Shown one piece after another: positions 14,377 through 18,525 of a DNA stretch of 18,525 nt. A program made the position numbers and the translations under genes. This stretch comes from JAOZTV01 sp965371805. Lineage in GTDB: Bacteria > Acidobacteriota > Aminicenantia > UBA2199. The stretch is from the NCBI GenBank assembly GCA_965371805.1, contig CBDUZW010000086.1, forward strand, positions 1 to 18,525, given 5' to 3'. Below the pieces are notes generated by a model. It ran no database searches and was not told the origin of the DNA. It saw only the letters and a program-made list of their open reading frames with translations. Numbering within the stretch: position 1 is the first letter of the stretch; each line of letters starts with the position of its first letter.

Positions 14377-15690
14377 TTACTTTATTTTCCTATAAAGATT
14401 ATTTCTTATTAATTTTAAACTATCGGCAGTCTTCTTGATATTATTATCGAATTTTTTTAATCTTCTATTTATAAACTCTTTTTCAAAATATTTTTTACCC
14501 TCATTCAGGCTCATATCTTTTGTTATCTGCCAAATGCTGTCATCTCTATCAATGCTTTTAAATTCTATGTTTTCCGGTTCAATAATCTCATTTTCACAAA
14601 AATATGCCGCATTTTTAACTATTTTTATGAGTTCACGTACATTTCCTGGATAGTTATACTCTTTTAATTTAATTATAGCCTTATCTGATAACTTTTTATA
14701 TTCAAGATTGTTTTCTCTACAGAAAGAATTTAAAAATCTTGCAGCCATCAATTCAATATCTTCGAGCCTCTCTCTAAGCGGTGGAGAGGTAATAACAAAA
14801 GTTGAGATACGAAAAAAGAGATCTTCTCTAAATTCGCCATTTTTTACCATTTTTTCAAGGTTTTTATGAGTTGCAAATATCAATTTTGCGTTAATATTGA
14901 TTTCTTTAGTTTCGCCAACTCTGGTTATTTTTTTTTCTTCTAATACTCTTAGAATTTTAACCTGAAGATTTAAATCGAAATCTCCAATTTCATCAATAAA
15001 TAGTGTACTGTCCTGTGCCAGCTCAAAATATCCTATCTTATCTCTGTCGGCTCCGGTAAAACTTCCTTTTTTATGTCCAAAAAGTTCAGATTCAATTAAG
15101 TTTGAATTTAAAGCACCACAATTAACTCTACAGATAGATTTAGTGTTCCGATCTGAAAATAGATGCAAATTCTCAGCAATAAGCTCTTTTCCTGTACCGC
15201 TTTCTCCATAAATAAGAATGTTTTCCTTTAACATGGCTAGTTTTTTTATTGTTTTTTTTAACAATATGATTGAATCGCTGTTTCCAATTATTTCAGATCC
15301 AAATAGCATTTTATTCCTGGAATTATATAGCGTTACTGCATTTTTGACAGAAGTAATCAGTCTTGCAAGGGATATTGGTTTGTCTAAGAAATCTATAGCG
15401 CCATTCTTTAGACATGATAGTGTTTTTAACACATCACTTTCCCCTGATATAACGATGCTTATAACGGTAGGATAGTTACCAGTTAACATCCTGATTATAT
15501 CTTCACCATTCATTGTATTATAGCCTAAAAAAATATCTATAATAGCGATGTCCGGAGTTTGAACCTTGAGTCTACTTAGAAAAGATTCAGATGTGCTAAA
15601 GGTTTCAACATTATATCCTTGATCTATTAATATTTTGCTAATTGATTTTAATATACTTTCATCATCATCTATAAGATAAATTAAATTCAT
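14377..15690 (-). CDS. Sigma54-dependent response regulator (NtrC/NtrX-like)
   Basis: The 437-residue protein has three domains. The receiver (1-120) has D8-D10, phosphoacceptor D52 and K104. The AAA+ sigma54-activator domain (about 135-365) has Walker A GESGTGKE, the loop GSFTGA in place of the usual GAFTGA, Walker B LFIDEIGD and arginine-finger region FREDLFFR. The C-terminal Fis-type helix-turn-helix (NNIKKTADSLK and NNLYRKIK) ends abruptly. Phosphorylation should drive oligomerisation and remodelling of sigma54 RNA polymerase. It is encoded 4 bp after the kinase, and a GGAG ribosome binding site lies inside the end of the kinase gene. It is surely the kinase's partner. Target promoters cannot be identified; I saw no clear GG-N10-GC site in the intergenic regions. 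Confidence 0.93.
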   Translation of the reverse strand: MNLIYLIDDDESILKSISKILIDQGYNVETFSTSESFLSRLKVQTPDIAIIDIFLGYNTMNGEDIIRMLTGNYPTVISIVISGESDVLKTLSCLKNGAIDFLDKPISLARLITSVKNAVTLYNSRNKMLFGSEIIGNSDSIILLKKTIKKLAMLKENILIYGESGTGKELIAENLHLFSDRNTKSICRVNCGALNSNLIESELFGHKKGSFTGADRDKIGYFELAQDSTLFIDEIGDFDLNLQVKILRVLEEKKITRVGETKEININAKLIFATHKNLEKMVKNGEFREDLFFRISTFVITSPPLRERLEDIELMAARFLNSFCRENNLEYKKLSDKAIIKLKEYNYPGNVRELIKIVKNAAYFCENEIIEPENIEFKSIDRDDSIWQITKDMSLNEGKKYFEKEFINRRLKKFDNNIKKTADSLKLIRNNLYRKIK

Positions 15691-15694
15691 TATT

Positions 15695-16723
15695 CTATAC
15701 TCCAGATATTTTATTTATTGAGATGTAGAATATAACATCATTTTCTTTATTTTTAAAATTTATGCCAAGATCAAGATAATCTGAAATCTGTTTACATAAA
15801 AAAAGGCCAAAACCTCTCTCTTTGCCTTTTTCAGAATAAGCCAATCGGAATATTTTTTCAGGTTTTAATATTTTTCTGTTTTTTGTAATAAATTGAACTG
15901 TTATAATTTCAGGAAATTCATCTATTTTTATTAAAAAATCATCTTTATTCGCTTCAATTCCATTTTTAATTAAATTATTCATAACCATTTTTAAAAGGGT
16001 TTTTTCAGATAATATTTTAATTTTTGAAGAACTAATGTTCATTTTAAACGCTATTTTTTTTTCCTGTTTTTCAAAAGAGCTTAATACCTCTTTGAGTAAT
16101 GGTAATAAGTCAAATTCCTCTTTTTCTCCAAATTCTATATTAATGAAATTTTTAAATTTTGATAATATTTCCTGAACATCTATTAAAGAAGAATTAATGG
16201 TTGTCAGTTCAGTATTTGGTTTTTTTTGATCTAATAGTAGGGTTTGAATAGATAATTTCATAGGGGTTAATGGGTTGTTGATCTCATGAAGCAGGAGCTT
16301 TGCACCGTTTTTCCATGCCTTAACTTTTTCATAATCTCTTAGCTTTTCCTGATCAGATATTAATGTATCAATATAATTTCGTAATAATTGATATTCTTTA
16401 TCATTTTTTTCAGGCTTCACTCTCTCTTTAGCAATTGCTGATAGATCTTTCAGAATATTTATGTGTACTTTTGTTATGTATTTAATAAGAAAAATCCCAA
16501 TAAAAATTGATATTAAAAGAACAAAAGCAATTATTATTAAAAAAATTATAATAAATTTATAAAAAATTCTCTTGGACATGATTGCAAATATTGCTTTATT
16601 CTTAGCAATAGAAAATAGCAGAAAAGCTTCATTTAAATAGTATATTGAAATTCCTGCAATAATTCCAATAATGATAAATGTATATATTACAAAAAATATT
16701 ACAATTTTTTTTTTAAGACTCAT
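15695..16723 (-). CDS. NtrY-like membrane sensor histidine kinase with degenerate G1 box
   Basis: The 342-residue protein has two membrane segments (about 7-30 and 56-80) with a short extracytoplasmic loop of about 25 residues. A HAMP-like linker follows, then an NtrY-type phosphoacceptor region WKNGAKLLLHEINNPLTPMK with H146. The ATPase domain keeps the N-box (NNLIKNGIEA, N254) and a glycine-rich G2 region (KGKERGFGLFLCK, 299-311), but where DxGxG should stand it has ITKNRKILKPEKIF. It may bind ATP poorly or act mainly as phosphatase. The small loop suggests it senses through the membrane or through partner proteins such as the DUF4390-like gene product encoded just upstream. AGGAA precedes the ATG. 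The gene starts 1 bp after the previous stop. Confidence 0.88.
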   Translation of the reverse strand: MSLKKKIVIFFVIYTFIIIGIIAGISIYYLNEAFLLFSIAKNKAIFAIMSKRIFYKFIIIFLIIIAFVLLISIFIGIFLIKYITKVHINILKDLSAIAKERVKPEKNDKEYQLLRNYIDTLISDQEKLRDYEKVKAWKNGAKLLLHEINNPLTPMKLSIQTLLLDQKKPNTELTTINSSLIDVQEILSKFKNFINIEFGEKEEFDLLPLLKEVLSSFEKQEKKIAFKMNISSSKIKILSEKTLLKMVMNNLIKNGIEANKDDFLIKIDEFPEIITVQFITKNRKILKPEKIFRLAYSEKGKERGFGLFLCKQISDYLDLGINFKNKENDVIFYISINKISGV

Positions 16724-16724
16724 T

Positions 16725-17237
16725 CTATTTCCTGATTAATTTATCATTATGGAATTTATAATATGCATTTATTCTAGGTACATAGTGATTCCATAATATT
16801 CGGGTTGACATTCCTACGTCTCTACTAAACATAGTATCCGGAAGAATTATGGCTTTGATAAAAAAGAATATCTCATCCCCTTCATGTAAAACAATATTTT
16901 TAAACGCCAAATCTATTTTTCCCATGTTTTCTTGGATGTTCTCTCTTTTAATCTCTTTATTATTAATCTTCCAATTTTTGTCATATTTTAAACATCTGGT
17001 AATTGATTGTGTATATGTTTTATTGTCATTTATAATAATAACAGAATAATATTTAATCCTAAATTTAAAACCGGCTTCCAATAATTGAAAAATTTCTTTT
17101 GTTATTGGATCTTTTAATTTAGTTGAACAAAAAACAGTATTATTATTATAATCCAGATTAACAGGCAGGAACAATATTGTTGCTGATATTCCTGCCCCGA
17201 CTAGTTTAACAAAAAACTTATATATCCCTTTGGTCAT
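16725..17237 (-). CDS. DUF4390-like exported protein of the kinase operon
   Basis: The 170-residue protein has an N-terminal hydrophobic segment (about 8-25) that is a signal peptide or anchor, then a beta-rich soluble domain. The end, LPDTMFSRDVGMSTRILWN followed by HYVPRINAYY, and the FRIKYY strand resemble the DUF4390 family, whose genes often precede NtrY-like kinases. That match is from memory and needs a profile search. It should lie in the periplasm and may present a signal to the kinase, which has almost no sensor loop of its own. No ribosome binding site precedes the ATG. The gene starts 11 bp after the outer-membrane-protein stop, so it may be translationally coupled. Confidence 0.7.
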   Translation of the reverse strand: MTKGIYKFFVKLVGAGISATILFLPVNLDYNNNTVFCSTKLKDPITKEIFQLLEAGFKFRIKYYSVIIINDNKTYTQSITRCLKYDKNWKINNKEIKRENIQENMGKIDLAFKNIVLHEGDEIFFFIKAIILPDTMFSRDVGMSTRILWNHYVPRINAYYKFHNDKLIRK

Positions 17238-17248
17238 AATTGTCTAAT

Positions 17249-18046
17249 TTAAAAATAATATTTTGTACCAAGCTGAAATTTAAAATTTTCAGATAATACT
17301 TTATCCTCATATAAGCCATCCAGTATATTGTTTTTTCCAAAATCAATATCTGATTTATACCCTACTGTAATACTCACTTTTTTTGAAAGCCAGAAGTTTA
17401 TATCAAAATCAAGTCCAACGCCAAACCTATTCCTTGTTATATTCATGCTGTTTTCTGACGGGTTGATATACAATAATCTGAGACTTATTGAAGTATTAAT
17501 AAAGGTTAATAAGACTGGTGAGGATAAAGAGAGTTTGGAGTAAAATATATTTCCTGATGAAGAAAAACTAATGTTTTTAGAATAATTATCAAAATCAATA
17601 TTAATTCTTTCATCTTCAAAGTCAGTAAATCCTAATCCAATACCCAGTATTAAACCACCGGATTTATTTAATATACTTTTTTTACCTTTTAGACGCTTAA
17701 TATTAAAAGAGTAATTAACTTCAATACTTGCTTGCTTTTCTGCGGAATATCCAAGCCAAAAATTGAACCCTTTTCCCCAATTTAAAGTTTCACCGGTTGC
17801 ATAAGGGTTATTATCAAGTAATTCTATTTTTAATTTCTCAATTTCTGTTTTTAAAAGTTCAATTTTTTTTTTAAGTTCCAATCTGCTGGAAATATTTAGA
17901 TTATTATTTAAAACTTTTATTTTCTCATTAAGCTTATCTAACCTGATTTTTATTGTTTTTAACTCTTCATTATCTTCAGTGCTTATACCAAAAGCACTGC
18001 TGCTAACTATTAATAAGATTAATACAATGATTACATTTACTTTCAT
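17249..18046 (-). CDS. Predicted outer-membrane beta-barrel protein with N-terminal coiled coil
   Basis: The 265-residue protein has a signal peptide (about 1-20, ending SSAFG), a heptad-rich charged coiled coil at about 25-75, and a C-terminal domain of alternating strands (such as FWLGYSAEK, LGIGLGFTDF, SITVGYKSDIDF). It ends FKFQLGTKYYF, a terminal aromatic beta-signal typical of BAM-inserted barrels. The barrel is small, about 8-10 strands. I chose ATG 18046, which has AGGAG 9 nt upstream and begins at the signal peptide. The frame extends 12 codons further to 18082. It is the first large gene of the operon that encodes the DUF4390-like protein, kinase and regulator, so it may be part of an envelope sensor or simply its reporter. 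No specific family is recognised. Confidence 0.8.
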   Translation of the reverse strand: MKVNVIIVLILLIVSSSAFGISTEDNEELKTIKIRLDKLNEKIKVLNNNLNISSRLELKKKIELLKTEIEKLKIELLDNNPYATGETLNWGKGFNFWLGYSAEKQASIEVNYSFNIKRLKGKKSILNKSGGLILGIGLGFTDFEDERINIDFDNYSKNISFSSSGNIFYSKLSLSSPVLLTFINTSISLRLLYINPSENSMNITRNRFGVGLDFDINFWLSKKVSITVGYKSDIDFGKNNILDGLYEDKVLSENFKFQLGTKYYF

Positions 18047-18441
18047 TTTTAATTTCTCCTTATCATTATATGATTTTCTCAAATAATGATTGTTTTTTCA
18101 ATTTTTTATTAACATTCATTTTTTTTAGTTGTTTTTTAACCAAACGGTTTATAATAACTACAACTAATAAAATTATTATAAATAGATAATGCTTTTCTCA
18201 TAATTCCTCCTTTTGTATTAAAAATCATTCTGGAATATATTTACCTGCAATAATCATGCCATATTTGTTTGCTGATTATATATAGACTTTTATTAAAAGA
18301 AACCATTAAATCGTATCGATTACAATACAATTATTATCAAATATGATACAACATTATAATTGATATAGTTGTTTTATGAATTATTGTGTTTGATTGTACA
18401 CAAAACAAGCAAATCTTCGGCTATATTATATTGGGGGGAAT
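18047..18441. other. AT-rich regulatory stretch upstream of the signalling operon
   Basis: About 395 bp lie between the outer-membrane-protein start and the plus-strand ORF at 18442. Seen in it: a 21-codon ORF with a strong ribosome binding site on the minus strand (18136-18201), a minus-strand TTGCAG with TGATTT 17 nt on, a plus-strand dyad TTGTGT-N8-ACACAA (18384-18403), and AATCG-TAT-CGATT near 18308-18320. No conserved RNA gene was recognised. Confidence 0.5.
18136..18201 (-). CDS. Possible 21-residue leader peptide ORF with strong ribosome binding site
   Basis: AAGGAGG (18212-18206) stands 4 nt before ATG 18201 and is the best ribosome binding site in this part of the window. The ORF encodes MRKALSIYNNFISCSYYKPF plus G and a TAA. 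It contains four Tyr, two Asn and two Phe but no long run of one amino acid. It ends about 90 bp before the outer-membrane-protein gene on the same strand. It may be a regulatory leader, a small protein or the remnant of a gene. Confidence 0.4.
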   Translation of the reverse strand: MRKALSIYNNFISCSYYKPFG

Positions 18442-18495
18442 ATGAAAAAAATTTTATTTTTTATTTTATTACATTACTGTCCTATAAAAACTTGA
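18442..18495 (+). CDS. Very short ORF behind a G-rich ribosome binding site, possibly a broken exported-protein gene
   Basis: GGGGGG (18433-18438) and AA precede ATG 18442. The frame encodes MKKILFFILLHYCPIKT and stops at TGA 18493-18495. The start looks like a signal peptide or lipoprotein leader, so a frameshift or nonsense mutation near 18475-18495 may have cut a longer gene. The window ends 30 bp later, so this cannot be resolved. Confidence 0.3.
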   Translation: MKKILFFILLHYCPIKT

Positions 18496-18525
18496 AGTAA
18501 AAGCTGACCAAATGTAGTAAAATAT

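Overview
The window is AT-rich (roughly 30% GC by eye) and comes from a diderm (Gram-negative type) bacterium. It carries lipopolysaccharide core genes, a predicted outer-membrane beta-barrel, a lipoprotein and a meso-diaminopimelate pathway gene. I cannot name the phylum. An archaeal-type GatE inside an otherwise bacterial gene set suggests a poorly sampled lineage. UGA is used as an ordinary stop (three genes of the LPS run end in TGA, two inside ATGA overlaps), so the standard bacterial code applies.

Layout. (1) 91-1740, plus strand: a class I SAM methyltransferase, then dapF behind a near-consensus sigma70 promoter. (2) 1790-3800, plus: a hybrid sensor kinase with a c-type-heme periplasmic domain, cut by one in-frame TGA at 2043-2045. 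(3) 9224 down to 3867, minus: a five-gene run of Trm112-like zinc protein, GT9 heptosyltransferase, O-antigen ligase-like protein, heptose-7-phosphate kinase and GatE. Several genes overlap by a few bases, so this looks like one envelope-assembly operon with a tRNA-amidation gene at its end. (4) 9341-10909: a small Cys-rich unknown protein (plus), folE and a small membrane protein (both minus). (5) 11136-14299, plus: a YwqK/MORN-like repeat lipoprotein, about 520 bp of gene-poor sequence with apparent gene remnants, and a secreted beta-lactamase-family serine hydrolase with C-terminal TPR-like repeats. (6) 18201 down to 14377, minus: a possible 21-codon leader ORF, a coiled-coil/beta-barrel outer-membrane protein, a DUF4390-like exported protein, an NtrY-like histidine kinase and a sigma54-activator response regulator. 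They are spaced by 1-11 bp and probably form one envelope-sensing signalling operon. (7) 18202-18525: AT-rich sequence with a very short plus-strand ORF behind a strong G-rich ribosome binding site.

The strongest points for a second look are the single nonsense codon in the heme-sensor kinase, the archaeal-type GatE co-transcribed with LPS genes, promoters that place the transcript start almost on the start codon (dapF, trm112-like), the OMP-DUF4390-kinase-regulator operon whose kinase lacks a recognisable G1 box, and paired decayed fragments flanking the serine hydrolase. I did not find a clearly new multi-gene system such as a defence island, CRISPR array or mobile element. No tRNA or rRNA gene was seen.
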